Shown: one piece after another, positions 50,734 to 59,527 of the stretch
Position numbering within the stretch: the first letter of the stretch is position 1
How the letters are laid out: every line of letters starts with the position of its first letter
DNA from: Bin5 sp022827195
Lineage (GTDB): Bacteria; Chloroflexota; Anaerolineae; Caldilineales; Caldilineaceae
DNA length: 64,000 bases
Reading direction: 5' to 3'
Assembly (NCBI GenBank): GCA_965208275.1
Contig: OZ242331.1
Location: 4,278,001-4,342,000, forward strand
Made by a program: the position numbers and the translations under genes
The notes under the pieces: model-generated
The model's database searches: none
What the model was told of the DNA's origin: nothing
What the model saw: the letters and a program-made list of their open reading frames with translations, nothing else

Positions 50734-52508
50734 AACTCCGGTTCCTGGGTCAGCTCCCACGAGCGGGTCAGGCTCTGTTTCTCGACCATTTTGGCGTAGC
50801 GGCCGCTGCTCGCCATCAGTTCCGCGTGGGTGCCGGTCTCGACGATGCGGCCCTTGTCGAGCACGACGATCTTGTCGGCGTGGCGGATGGTCGAAAGGCG
50901 GTGCGCGATGACCAACGTGGTGCGGTTGCGGGTGAGGCGGTTGAGCGCCTGCTGGATCAGCCATTCGGTCTCGGTGTCGACCGAGGAGGTCGCCTCGTCG
51001 AGGATCAGGACCGGCGCGTCTTTGAGCAGCGCGCGGGCAATCGAGATGCGCTGCTTCTGCCCGCCGGAAAGGAGCACGCCGCGTTCGCCGATGATCGTGT
51101 CGTAGCCGTCGGGCAGGTCGACGATGAAGGCGTGTGCGTTGGAGGCCTGCGCCGCCTGTACGAGTTCATCGGCGGTGGCTTCCGGGCGTCCGAAGGCGAT
51201 GTTCTGGCGCACGGTGCCGTGGAAAAGGAAGACATCCTGCATGACCGAGGCGACGTTGGCGCGCAGGAAATCCAGGTCGAGGCTGCGCAGGTCGTGGCCG
51301 CCGAGGAGGACCTGTCCGTCCTGGGGGTCGTAGAAGCGGGGGATCAGGCGGCTGACCGTTGTTTTGCCGGCGCCGGTCGCGCCCACCAGCGCCACCATCT
51401 GACCGGCGCCGATCTCGAAATCGATACCGTTCAGCACGACCTCTTCCTGTTGATAGCCGAAGGAGACGTCGTGGAAGGCCACGTCCCAGCTGTCGATGCG
51501 GGGCGTTAAGGCGTCGGGCGGGCTGCTGATCTCCGGCTGCACCGCGAGGAGCTCGAAGATGCGCTCCTGGCTGGCGCCGGCGCGGTGCAGCGTGTCGCCG
51601 ATGTCGGCCAGCTTGAGGAAGGGCTGGTAGATGTAGGCCAGGTAGGCGATGAAGACGAAGAGGTCGGCGACATTGAGCGTATTGGCCAGCGCGAGGCCGC
51701 CGCCGATCCAGACGGCCACGATCACGCCGACGCCGCCGGAGAACTCAACGATGGCAGAGGGCAACAGCGAGAGCCTGGTCGCGGCGCAGATCTTGTCGCG
51801 GTAGGCGTCGGCAGAGTGTGTGACCTGGTCCGCCTGCGACTTCTCCCTGCCGAACGATTTGATCTCGGTAATGCCGGAGAAGCTGTCCTGCACCTGGGCG
51901 ACCAGCTCGGAGATGATGGCGCGTACCTGGCGCCAGACGTGGCGGATCCGGCGGGTGAAGCGGTAGATGACGTAGCCGCCGATTGGCAGCGGCAGCACGA
52001 CCAGCACGGCCAGCAGCGGGTGGATCCAGAACAGGACGCACCACATGGCGACGGGGATGGCGACCGCCATGACCAGTTCGGGCACGCCGTGGGCGACGAA
52101 GTCTTCCAACGTCTCAATGTCGTTGACCGAGCGCACGATCAGCGCGCCGGTGCGCTGGCGGTTGTAGAAGCTGTGCGAGAGCCGCTGCAGATGGCGGTAG
52201 ACGCGCGCCATCAGGCTGGTGGTGATGCCGTAGGCGGCCTGGTGGGAAAACTGGCCGTAGAAGTAGCGGCCGACGCCGCGCAGCAGATACACAACGCCGA
52301 GCAGCGCTGTCATGGCCAGCAGGCCGGAGGTCGAGCCGCCGCCGTCGGTGATCCACAGGATCAGGCGGCGCACCAGCAGCGGCGGGACGAGGGTCGTCGC
52401 CGAGAAGAGCAGCCCGCTCACGATCGAGAGGACCACCAGTTTGCGGTGGCCGCCCAGAATATGCCAGAGGCCGCTCAGAAAACCCTGCGGCACGTCGTTG
52501 GTGGACAT
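50709..52508 (-). CDS. ABC transporter, fused permease-ATPase (exporter type)
   Basis: 599 residues from ATG 52508 ('MSTNDVPQGFLSGLWHILGGHRKLVVLSI'). The open frame extends to 52943 but that part lies over the VOC gene and looks non-coding. Six helices form the ABC type-1 exporter domain (residues about 20-310). The nucleotide-binding domain has Walker A 'GATGAGKTTVSRLI', signature 'LSGGQKQRISIARALL', Walker B 'VLILDEATSSVDTETE' and the H-loop 'VIAHRLSTI'. It functions as a homo- or heterodimeric exporter of lipids or drugs. Its last codons, W-S-V-A-G-G-stop, are formed by a family B repeat. Confidence 0.93.
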   Translation of the reverse strand: MSTNDVPQGFLSGLWHILGGHRKLVVLSIVSGLLFSATTLVPPLLVRRLILWITDGGGSTSGLLAMTALLGVVYLLRGVGRYFYGQFSHQAAYGITTSLMARVYRHLQRLSHSFYNRQRTGALIVRSVNDIETLEDFVAHGVPELVMAVAIPVAMWCVLFWIHPLLAVLVVLPLPIGGYVIYRFTRRIRHVWRQVRAIISELVAQVQDSFSGITEIKSFGREKSQADQVTHSADAYRDKICAATRLSLLPSAIVEFSGGVGVIVAVWIGGGLALANTLNVADLFVFIAYLAYIYQPFLKLADIGDTLHRAGASQERIFELLAVQPEISSPPDALTPRIDSWDVAFHDVSFGYQQEEVVLNGIDFEIGAGQMVALVGATGAGKTTVSRLIPRFYDPQDGQVLLGGHDLRSLDLDFLRANVASVMQDVFLFHGTVRQNIAFGRPEATADELVQAAQASNAHAFIVDLPDGYDTIIGERGVLLSGGQKQRISIARALLKDAPVLILDEATSSVDTETEWLIQQALNRLTRNRTTLVIAHRLSTIRHADKIVVLDKGRIVETGTHAELMASSGRYAKMVEKQSLTRSWELTQEPELEWSVAGG

Positions 52509-52536
52509 GGTCTTGGAAATCAGCTCGTTGCTCCTT

Positions 52537-52581
52537 ACCAACAACTGAAAACTGGAAACGAAAAACTGAAAACAGCTGTTC
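52537..52581. repeat. family A repeat between VOC gene and ABC exporter
   Basis: CAACTGAAAACTGGAAACG and AAAAACTGAAAACAGCTG fill the gap after the stop of the VOC gene. It is the same word family as at 31091 and 62095. Confidence 0.55.
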
Positions 52582-52989
52582 TCATTCCTCGTCCCCAGCG
52601 TCCTGTCCGAAGGCGATGAAGTAGCCGTCCGGGTCGTAGACGGCGAACTCGATGTTGTTGTACTCGTCCTGGTGCGTGAGGCCGTAGGCAAACTCGGCGC
52701 CCTTGGCCGCGAACTCGTTGTAGAGCGCCTCCGCGTCCCGCACCCAGATGTAGGCGTCCCAGTAGCCGCCGCGCGTGCGGTTGGGTTGGATGAACTCCTT
52801 ATTTTTGACCCGTTTGAGCATAATGATGAAGCCGTCGCGGTCGGGCATGGCGAAATTGGGCGGCTCGCCCCACAGCCGCGGGCGGGTGAAGCCGAGCACG
52901 TCGCAGTAGTAGTCGAGGGAGGCGGCGAGGTCGCTGACGACAAAATATGGGGCGGAGCCGATCAGGTTCGGCGGGTTTGCGGATGACAT
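52582..52989 (-). CDS. VOC family protein (glyoxalase/bleomycin-resistance-like), copy 1
   Basis: 135 residues from ATG 52989. The vicinal-oxygen-chelate fold is seen as 'APYFVVSDLAASLDYYCDVLGFTRPRLWGEPPNFAMPDRDGFIIML' and 'YDPDGYFIAFGQDAGDEE', with a D-P-D-G-Y-x-I-x-F motif typical of the second half. It is a close tandem copy of the gene at 53069. Members may be metal enzymes or binding proteins; the activity is unknown. Confidence 0.85.
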   Translation of the reverse strand: MSSANPPNLIGSAPYFVVSDLAASLDYYCDVLGFTRPRLWGEPPNFAMPDRDGFIIMLKRVKNKEFIQPNRTRGGYWDAYIWVRDAEALYNEFAAKGAEFAYGLTHQDEYNNIEFAVYDPDGYFIAFGQDAGDEE

Positions 52990-53068
52990 CAGGAAACTCC
53001 GGATATGCAAGAGAGGACTGTCTGGCCGGTCTGTCCGTTGACGCTGCAGTCCGCCGTCGTTGTTGTGT

Positions 53069-53476
53069 TCATTCTTCGTCCTCAGCTCCCTGCCCGAAGG
53101 CGATCACGTAGCCGTCGGGATCGCGTATGGCGAACTCGATATTGTCATATTCGTGCTGGTGTGTCAGGCCGTAGGCGAACTCGGCGCCTTTGGCCTCGAA
53201 CTCGGCATGGAGCCCCCGCACGTTTCTGACCCAGACATAGGCGTCCCAGAGGCCGCCGCGCGATTCGTTGGGCAGGATCGTGCTGTGTTCGTTGACCTGT
53301 TTGAGCATGAAGATGAAGCCGTCGCGGTTGGGCATGGCGAATGTCGGCGGCTGGCCCCACAGCCGCGGGCGGGTAAAGCCGAGCACATCGCAGTAGTAGT
53401 CGAGGGATGCGGCCAAGTCGCGTATAAAGAAGTAGGGGGCGGAGCCGACCAGGGTCGGCGGGTGTGCGGATGACAT
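53069..53476 (-). CDS. VOC family protein, copy 2
   Basis: 135 residues, same length and layout as copy 1 ('APYFFIRDLAASLDYYCDVLGFTRPRLWGQPPTFAMPNRDGFIFML', ending 'RDPDGYVIAFGQGAEDEE'). By eye about 70% identical, so it is a tandem duplicate. Both lie between the ABC exporter and the aminotransferase on the minus strand, so they probably belong to one transcription unit. Confidence 0.85.
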   Translation of the reverse strand: MSSAHPPTLVGSAPYFFIRDLAASLDYYCDVLGFTRPRLWGQPPTFAMPNRDGFIFMLKQVNEHSTILPNESRGGLWDAYVWVRNVRGLHAEFEAKGAEFAYGLTHQHEYDNIEFAIRDPDGYVIAFGQGAEDEE

Positions 53477-53526
53477 GGGAAGACTCCAGGGCGACGGGAA
53501 GGATGGCTGAACTGGTCAGACACGAA

Positions 53527-54873
53527 TCACTCTTCCGACATCGAGTCGAGCACGGCGCCGATCGTGTCGACGACCTGGTCGATCTCCTCTTCGTTGATGA
53601 CGAGCGGCGGCGAGAAGGCGAGGCTGCCGTTGAGGGCGCGGGTGCGCACGCCGCGGGCTGCGGCCGCGTTCTGCAGGCTCATGGCCAGGTCGTTGTCCGG
53701 CTCCCTGGTCTCCTGGTCTTTGACGAACTCGACCGCGCAGAGGAGGCCGAGACCGCGTACGTCGCCGACGTTTCCGAATTCGCGCAGTCCGGACAGCCGG
53801 TTGCGCAAATATTTGCCCATCGCCGCTGAACGTTCGGCCAGCTTCTCGTCCTCGAGGATGGCGAGGTTGCGCAGGCCGACGGCGCATGAGGCGGCGTGGC
53901 CGGAGTAGGTGAAGCCGTGCAGCCAGGCCTCGTCCTGCGGCGCGCTGTTCATGGCGTCGAAGATGGGGTCGCTGATCTGGATGCCGCCCAACGGCAGGTA
54001 GCCGCTGGTGATGCCCTTGGCAAAGGCGAGGACATCGGGTTCGATGCCGTAGCGGTTGAGCGCGAACATCTCGCCGGTGCGTCCGAAGCCGCAGATGACC
54101 TCGTCGGCGATCAGGAGTACGTCGTACTTGTCGCAGATGGCTCGCACGCGCGGGAAGTAGTCTTCCGGCGGCACGAAGACGCCGCCGACGCCCTGGACGG
54201 GCTCGGCGATCAACGCCGCGACCGTCTCCGGCCCCTCGCGCAGGATCGTCTCCTCCAGGTCGCGCGCCGCGGCCGCGCCGACGGTCTCGCCATCCTGGAG
54301 CTCGCCTTCGTAGCGGTAGGGATGGGGCGCGTGGCAGTAGACGAAGTTGGGCACCAGCGGGCCGAACATCTTGTGGTAGCGGGGCACGCTGGTGGCGCTG
54401 GTGGTGGCGAGGGTGATGCCGTGGTAGGACTCGCGGCGCGAGATGACCTTGACCTTGTCCGGCTGCCCCTGGCGTTTCCAGTAGTAGCGGGCCGTCTTGA
54501 AGGCGGTGTCGTTGGACTCGGAGCCGCCGGAGGTGAAAAAGGTCGTCTTGAGGCTGGGGTAGGCGTAGCCGGAGAGCTTGTAGGCCAGCTCGCTGGCGGG
54601 CAGGTTGGTCATGCCGGCGAAGTTGGATGTGTAGGCCAACTTCTGCATCTGCGCGTAGGCGGCTTCTGCCAGCTCGGTGCGGCCATAGCCGACATTGACA
54701 TTCCAGAGTCCGGCCATCGAATCGAGGATCTTGCGCCCGTCGGTCGTGTAGAGCCAGACGCCTTCGGCATGCTCGATGATGAGCGGATTGTCGGTCTGGG
54801 AGGGGTGATGCAGCGGGTGAAGCTGTCGTCTGTCCTGTTCGAGCAGGGATGGCATTTCCTGTGTGACTGCCAT
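53527..54873 (-). CDS. class III aminotransferase (omega-aminotransferase type)
   Basis: A 448-residue PLP enzyme. Landmarks are 'FFTSGGSESNDTAFKTARYYW' (PLP phosphate loop), 'VAALIAEPVQGVGGVFVPPEDYFPRVRAICDKYDVLLIADEVICGFGRTGEMFA' (D-E-V PLP-contacting Asp) and 'VLAFAKGITSGYLPLGG' (PLP lysine). These match beta-alanine/putrescine:pyruvate aminotransferases. It moves an amino group from an amine or omega-amino acid to pyruvate or 2-oxoglutarate. The ATG is preceded by AAGGAGAATTC. Substrate uncertain. Confidence 0.9.
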   Translation of the reverse strand: MAVTQEMPSLLEQDRRQLHPLHHPSQTDNPLIIEHAEGVWLYTTDGRKILDSMAGLWNVNVGYGRTELAEAAYAQMQKLAYTSNFAGMTNLPASELAYKLSGYAYPSLKTTFFTSGGSESNDTAFKTARYYWKRQGQPDKVKVISRRESYHGITLATTSATSVPRYHKMFGPLVPNFVYCHAPHPYRYEGELQDGETVGAAAARDLEETILREGPETVAALIAEPVQGVGGVFVPPEDYFPRVRAICDKYDVLLIADEVICGFGRTGEMFALNRYGIEPDVLAFAKGITSGYLPLGGIQISDPIFDAMNSAPQDEAWLHGFTYSGHAASCAVGLRNLAILEDEKLAERSAAMGKYLRNRLSGLREFGNVGDVRGLGLLCAVEFVKDQETREPDNDLAMSLQNAAAARGVRTRALNGSLAFSPPLVINEEEIDQVVDTIGAVLDSMSEE

Positions 54874-54889
54874 TGAATTCTCCTTACTG

Positions 54890-54987
54890 CAGTTTCTGGT
54901 TTTTAGTGAGCACCAGACGCGTATGCGGCCGTTGCAGTTACTGAAAACGAAAAACCGATTACGAAAAACCGACTACGAAAAACCGCC
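54890..54987. repeat. family A repeat with 14-bp tandem units overlapping the UxaE stop
   Basis: The left part CAGTTTCTGGTTTTTAGTG is followed after 40 bp by GCAGTTACTGAAAACG and three units ACGAAAAACCGATT, ACGAAAAACCGACT, ACGAAAAACCGCC (54947-54987). The UxaE stop codon (54973-54975) lies at the boundary of units two and three, so the final G-G-F-S codons are repeat-derived. Confidence 0.65.
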
Positions 54988-56400
54988 GTTGACAAAGGGC
55001 GCCAGGTGGCGGCTGAAGTGGGTATTGAGCACCTCTTGGTAGGCATCTTCGTGGTCGGCGATCAGGCCGTGGATTTCGGCGCCGAAGCGGTCGAGGTTGG
55101 AGCCGAAGGTCACGTGCAGCAGCTGGCGCGCGTCGAACTGCTCGAGCAGGTCCGGCAGGTCGCCGTCGTCCAGATCGGCGTTGGTGGGCACCTTGTCCGG
55201 TTCGCAGTCGAGAAAGTAGCTCTTGCGGTCGGTCTCGAACTTTTCGCGCGAGTAGTCGAGGATGCGGCGGAAGAGGGCCGTGTCGCGGTCGGCGATGACG
55301 CGCAGCGCCTCCAGGTAGCTGGTACCGGCGGTCTTGACGTGGACGCGGTCCTCGGCGTGCCTGGCGACCAGCGGGTAGATGCTGAACTTGTCGGAGCCGG
55401 TGTGGACGCTGAGCTTGTAGGCGTCGAAGTGCTTCAGGATGGCCGCGTGCTTGACCAGCTCCTGCTCGAAGGGCGCGGTGTCGCCGATGTAGTCGACGCC
55501 CTTCTGGAATTTGCCGACGAAACGGGGCGCGAGGCTGACGACCGGCAGGTCGCGCCGCAGCAGTTCGTGCGCCATGAAGTAGTGCTCGTAGATCGACGTC
55601 GGCGTCTCGGTCTCGTCGACCGACATCTCCAGGTCGTAGGCGGCGCCCTGCATCTGCGCGTCGAGCGCGGCGGCGATGTCGAGCGTGTGGACGATGGCGC
55701 GGCCGTACTTGGCCAGCGCGCGCAGCAGGCTCTCTTCGCTGAAGGTGAGCGTCAGGCCGGCCAGTGCGATCGGGGCGGCGAGGTAGTCGGCCTTCAGTGC
55801 GGCCAGGTCGGTATCGAGCCTTTCCCAGGGCAGCGAATCGACCTTGGCGCGCAGCGTCTCCAGCGAGTCGGTCTCGGCGTCGTTGTCGACATGGTCGCTG
55901 GGGTCGATCGTGTAGAAGGTGTAGCCGGCGGCGACGAAGGCGGGCAGGTCGCTGACCAGCTTGACGTGGTCGGCGTCGGCGCCCCAGGGCGCGCACCAGC
56001 CCATCTGGACGACGCCCCACATGGCATCGTCCATCACCTGCTGCGGCGTGCGCCCGATGCGGTCGTTTTCGCGCACCGACTGTTGGGCGAAGATGGGCGC
56101 GATCGCGGTGCCCTGGACGGAGCGGACGTGGCCGGGCGTGGCCGCGCCGAGGCGGTCGCCGAAGCCGAAGGAGGTCTTCACGCCGAGGGGAACGGGCGTC
56201 AGCCAAGGCAGCCGGCCGCGCAGCGCGTTGGCGTTTTCGGCGGTCAGGGGGCAGAGCAGCATCCCGTTCGCGGGCTCGCCGCGGAAGCCGGCCGCGTCGC
56301 CGTGCACGCAGAGCTTCTTCTCTCTGCCGGCGCGCGCGAGCGTGTAGGTCGTCCCATCCTGTTCGACCGTCGATTGCGGGTACTGTTTCAGGCCTGTCAT
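54973..56400 (-). CDS. uxaE: tagaturonate epimerase-like protein (UxaE family)
   Basis: 475 residues from ATG 56400, with AGGCAGGA upstream; an in-frame start at 56445 is less likely. 'TPVPLGVKTSFGFGDRLGAATPGHVRSVQG', 'PSDHVDNDAETDSLETL', 'KLSVHTGSDKFSIYPLVA' and 'VKTAGTSYLEALRVIADRD' are characteristic of the UxaE/DUF4127-neighbouring tagaturonate C4-epimerase family. The enzyme converts D-tagaturonate to D-fructuronate in galacturonate breakdown. The length matches. It is the first gene of a minus-strand run ending at 49581. Family call is good; the physiological substrate is less sure. Confidence 0.75.
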   Translation of the reverse strand: MTGLKQYPQSTVEQDGTTYTLARAGREKKLCVHGDAAGFRGEPANGMLLCPLTAENANALRGRLPWLTPVPLGVKTSFGFGDRLGAATPGHVRSVQGTAIAPIFAQQSVRENDRIGRTPQQVMDDAMWGVVQMGWCAPWGADADHVKLVSDLPAFVAAGYTFYTIDPSDHVDNDAETDSLETLRAKVDSLPWERLDTDLAALKADYLAAPIALAGLTLTFSEESLLRALAKYGRAIVHTLDIAAALDAQMQGAAYDLEMSVDETETPTSIYEHYFMAHELLRRDLPVVSLAPRFVGKFQKGVDYIGDTAPFEQELVKHAAILKHFDAYKLSVHTGSDKFSIYPLVARHAEDRVHVKTAGTSYLEALRVIADRDTALFRRILDYSREKFETDRKSYFLDCEPDKVPTNADLDDGDLPDLLEQFDARQLLHVTFGSNLDRFGAEIHGLIADHEDAYQEVLNTHFSRHLAPFVNGGFS

Positions 56401-56436
56401 TGTTCGGTCCTGCCTTTGCGCTGTGGCGGATCGTCT

Positions 56437-56592
56437 ACCGGCCACTGACCGCTGCCGCGCCGTATCCCTTGCCGCTTCACGGCTAGAAGGCTAGAATACA
56501 CGAGAAGCAAATTCTACGCTACTCACAGCGGATACGACTCCGCCGCACAACTGTCTACGGGCCACTGGCAACCGGCCACTGACCACTGCAGT
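56437..56592. repeat. divergent gap with two family B repeats
   Basis: CTACCGGCCACTGACCGCTG lies at 56446-56465 region and CTACGGGCCACTGGCAACCGGCCACTG type words at 56558-56590, between the divergent UxaE and LarA-type genes. No clear promoter is visible in the 208-bp gap. Confidence 0.5.
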
Positions 56593-56608
56593 CAAACGGG
56601 TACCGAAG

Positions 56609-57874
56609 ATGCAGATCCATCTCCAATACGGCCGCGACGGGCTGGAAGCCGAGCTGCCGACCGAAAACGCCACCATCATTCGCCCGCGCTTTGTAGAAGG
56701 GCTGACGGACGAGCAGGCCGCGTTCCGGGAAGCGGTGCGCGCGCCCAAGGAGGCGCGGCCGCTGGCCGAAACGGTGCGCGCGCACGAAAGCGTTGCGATC
56801 GTCATCGCCGACGGCACCCGCCCCCTGCCCTCCGACCGGCTCCTGCCGTGGATCCTGGCCGAGCTGGCGCATGTGCCGGAGGAGAACATTACCGTTATCG
56901 CGGGCACGGGGACGCACCGCGGCAACACGGCGGAGGAGCTGGCAGGGATTGTTGGCCCGGCGCTCTACCGGCGGCTGTGGGTGATCAACCACAACGCGTA
57001 TGATGAAGATACGCTGGCGGTGGCGCGGGCGGGGCGGGGCGGGCGCGGCCCGCTGTTGATGAACCGTGAATACGTGGAGGCGGACCGGCGCATCCTCGTC
57101 GGCTTCATCGAGCCGCACTTCATGGCCGGCTTTTCGGGGGGTTACAAGGCCGCCTTCCCCGGAGTGGCCGACCTGGCCTCGATCCTGTACTATCACCGCG
57201 CCGAGATGATCGGCCACCCGCAGAGCAAGTGGGGGGTGCTGGCGGGCAACCCGACGCAGGAGCAGATCCGGGCGAACGGGTCGGCGCTGCCGGTCGACTT
57301 TCTGGTGAACGTCACGCTCAACCACGAGCGGCAGATCACGCGCTTTTTCTGCGGCGACGTCATCGCCGCGCACGAGGAGGGCTGCCGTTATGTGAAGGAG
57401 ACGGCGATGGCCCCGGTCGAGCGGCGTTTTCCGCTGGTGATCACGACCAACAGCGGCTTCCCGCTGGACCAGAACCTCTACCAGTCGGTGAAGGGGATGT
57501 GCGCTGCCGCGGAGATCATCGAGGACGACGGCGAGATGGTCGTGGCGGCGCGCTGCAACGACGGCTTCCCCGCGCACGGCAACTTTACCAAGCTGCTCTA
57601 CGAGCACAGCTCGCCGCAGGCGATGCTGGAGACGATCTTCCGGCCCGATTTCCACATGCTGGACCAGTGGCAGGTGCAGAAGTTCGCCGAGGTCGCGCTG
57701 CGGGCGCAGGTGGCGATCTACAGCGAGCTGGAGCCGGATGCGGTCACGCGCGCCGGCCTGACGCCGGTGGCCGACCTGAACGGGCATATCGGCGACGCGG
57801 TTGCGCGTCTGGGGTCCGACGCGCCGGTCGCGGTCCTGCCCGAGGGGCCGATGACGATTCCTTACCTGGTGTAG
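56609..57874 (+). CDS. nickel-dependent lactate racemase-like protein (LarA family)
   Basis: 421 residues, LarA/DUF2088 family. 'SVAIVIADGTRPLPSDRLLPWILAELAHVPEENITVIAGTGTHRGNTAEEL' contains the conserved D-x-T-R-P and G-T-H-R motifs (NPN-cofactor and substrate His region), and 'FIEPHFMAGFSGGYKAAFPGVADL' the third motif with the G-G-x-K lysine. Relatives racemise or epimerise short 2-hydroxy acids, including sugar acids, with the nickel-pincer cofactor. No larB, larC or larE is in view. The divergent location from UxaE supports a sugar-acid role. Confidence 0.85.
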   Translation: MQIHLQYGRDGLEAELPTENATIIRPRFVEGLTDEQAAFREAVRAPKEARPLAETVRAHESVAIVIADGTRPLPSDRLLPWILAELAHVPEENITVIAGTGTHRGNTAEELAGIVGPALYRRLWVINHNAYDEDTLAVARAGRGGRGPLLMNREYVEADRRILVGFIEPHFMAGFSGGYKAAFPGVADLASILYYHRAEMIGHPQSKWGVLAGNPTQEQIRANGSALPVDFLVNVTLNHERQITRFFCGDVIAAHEEGCRYVKETAMAPVERRFPLVITTNSGFPLDQNLYQSVKGMCAAAEIIEDDGEMVVAARCNDGFPAHGNFTKLLYEHSSPQAMLETIFRPDFHMLDQWQVQKFAEVALRAQVAIYSELEPDAVTRAGLTPVADLNGHIGDAVARLGSDAPVAVLPEGPMTIPYLV

Positions 57875-57883
57875 GCGCGGGGG

Positions 57884-58972
57884 TCAGTCCAGGAGCTCTT
57901 CGTTCAGGCGCAGGCCGAAGCCGGGCGCGTCGGCAGGCGTCAGATAGCCGTTCTCCGGCTGCGGCGCGTCCAGCCACAACTCTTCGGGCGACCTGTGCCG
58001 GTTGCCCAGCACCAGCTCACCCAGCCTTGTTAGAGGCGCTACCGCTTCGCTATTTGAGCGCAGGTCGCATTCTGTCCCTGCGATGACGTGCAGGCCCCAC
58101 GGCTCGCCGCCGCGGTGCAGGACGACGGTCGCGCCGGCCGTCTGCGCCTGTGCGATGATGCGCTGTGTCGCGGTGACGCCGCCGCACCAGGTCACGTCCG
58201 GCTGCCAGATGTCGAGCGCGCCGGCTGCGGCGATGGCGGCGAAGCTGTGGTGGGTGAAGTCGTGCTCGCCGCCGGCCAGCTGGATTGGCTTGATCTGCGG
58301 CCGCAGTGCAGCCAGCCCGTCGAGGTCGTCGGGCGTGAGCACATCTTCGAACCAGTGTATGTCGTAGGGCGCAAGGGTCTGCGCCATCTTCAGGGTTGCG
58401 GCGGCATCCCAGGCCATGTAGCAGTCGAACATCAGCAGCGCGTCGGCGCCCAGGTGGCGGCGTGATTCTTCCGCCATGGCCGCGGCGCGCTCATAGTCGC
58501 CGGCATGCTGCGGACGGCCGCAGGAGACCTTGTGTGCGCTGAAGCCCTGCTCGGCGAACCATGCCGGGTCGTCGCCGGAGGCGTAGGCGCGGATGCGGGG
58601 CGCGGCGGAGCCTCCGAGGAGCGCGTAGACGGGCTGGCTTTCGGCGCGGCCGAGGAGGTCCCACAGGGCGAGGTCGATGCCGCTGAGGGCCATGATTGCG
58701 ATGCCGCCGCGGCCGTAGGGGATGGAGGCGGTGTAGAGCTTGTCCCAGAGGCGCTCGATGTCGGTGGGGCTGTCGCAGCGTTCGTCGAGCAGCAGCTCGC
58801 GCAGGTGGCGGTTGACGACCTCGACGCTGGGGGTGCCGCCGCCGCCGTAGCCATAGCCGGTGACGCCGGCGTCGGTCTCGACGCGCACGACGATCTGCCA
58901 GAGGTGGGGGCGCCAGCCGCCGAGGGGCTGGCGGTAGTTGGGGTAGACGGCGCGGACGTCGGTGATTTTCAT
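57884..58972 (-). CDS. mandelate racemase/muconate lactonizing enzyme family protein (sugar-acid dehydratase-like)
   Basis: 362 residues, normal for the family. The capping domain starts 'MKITDVRAVYPNYRQPLGGWRPHLWQIVVRVETDAGVTGYGYGGGG'. The barrel carries 'HKVSCGRP' near residue 145, 'LMFDCYMAWD' near 180 (metal Asp), 'IHWFEDVLTPDDLDGLAAL' near 207 (Glu) and 'LAGGEHDFTHH' near 235 (Glu/His). The base in the usual K-x-K is not clearly conserved. Rhamnonate or galactonate dehydratase-like activity is plausible. It converges with LarA; the two stops are 9 bp apart. Confidence 0.85.
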   Translation of the reverse strand: MKITDVRAVYPNYRQPLGGWRPHLWQIVVRVETDAGVTGYGYGGGGTPSVEVVNRHLRELLLDERCDSPTDIERLWDKLYTASIPYGRGGIAIMALSGIDLALWDLLGRAESQPVYALLGGSAAPRIRAYASGDDPAWFAEQGFSAHKVSCGRPQHAGDYERAAAMAEESRRHLGADALLMFDCYMAWDAAATLKMAQTLAPYDIHWFEDVLTPDDLDGLAALRPQIKPIQLAGGEHDFTHHSFAAIAAAGALDIWQPDVTWCGGVTATQRIIAQAQTAGATVVLHRGGEPWGLHVIAGTECDLRSNSEAVAPLTRLGELVLGNRHRSPEELWLDAPQPENGYLTPADAPGFGLRLNEELLD

Positions 58973-59140
58973 GGGCGCTCGGTGTGGTCAGGTTATCAAT
59001 TCAGGCTGCCGTGCTGGGTCCGATCTGGTCAGTCTTGGCCTGCGCACGACAGCAAGTTGCCGCGCCGATTTTGGTCGTGGGCAATCAGTGTGTTTTGTGG
59101 TGATACCAAAGAGAGATGGTGGGTATCGTGAACGATGCGG

Positions 59141-59527
59141 TCAGGAGGTATCCAGGGGTCTGATGCAGTTCTCTAACCATGCAAGCAGTTGCGCGAAGCG
59201 GCCTGAATTCGACTCAAGCCATTGCATATAGAAGCTGTATGCTTCGTCAGCGCCGCAGTCGATGAAGAACCCATTCAGGCGCAGAAACGAGTCGGCGGCG
59301 AAGAAGGAGACCCGTTTGTTGCCGTCGTTGAAGGGGTGATTTGTGGCCAGGCTCTCCATGAGGGCGGCCGCTTCCTCAACGATGCTATTGTAATAGCCGG
59401 TCTGAGGGCGCGCGACCGCAGAGGCTAACCCGGCCTCAGATTTTAGCCCTGGCAACCCTCCAAATCTCCTGATCTGGTCTGCATGTATCGCCTTCACCTC
59501 TTGGACTGAGAGGTAGGTATAGGTCAT
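59141..59527 (-). CDS. Doc-type (death-on-curing, Fic fold) toxin
   Basis: A 128-residue Fic/Doc protein. 'YTYLSVQEVKAIHADQIRRFGG' is the usual Doc start, and 'ALMESLATNHPFNDGNKRVSFFAADSFLRLNG' carries the catalytic H-P-F-x-D-G-N-K-R, with the Doc-type Lys that favours phosphorylation of EF-Tu. It appears intact. Its ATG overlaps the stop of the upstream antitoxin gene by 4 bp (ATGA). Confidence 0.9.
   Translation of the reverse strand: MTYTYLSVQEVKAIHADQIRRFGGLPGLKSEAGLASAVARPQTGYYNSIVEEAAALMESLATNHPFNDGNKRVSFFAADSFLRLNGFFIDCGADEAYSFYMQWLESNSGRFAQLLAWLENCIRPLDTS

Noticed and set aside
52509..52943. N-terminal extension of the ABC exporter to 52943
   Set aside because: This part overlaps the VOC gene in another frame and is Ser/Thr-rich without a domain; the ATG at 52508 starts a normal exporter.
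54947..54987. Iteron or CRISPR reading of the 14-bp units
   Set aside because: There are only three adjacent units, no spacers and no replication or cas genes; they belong to the family A intergenic repeats.
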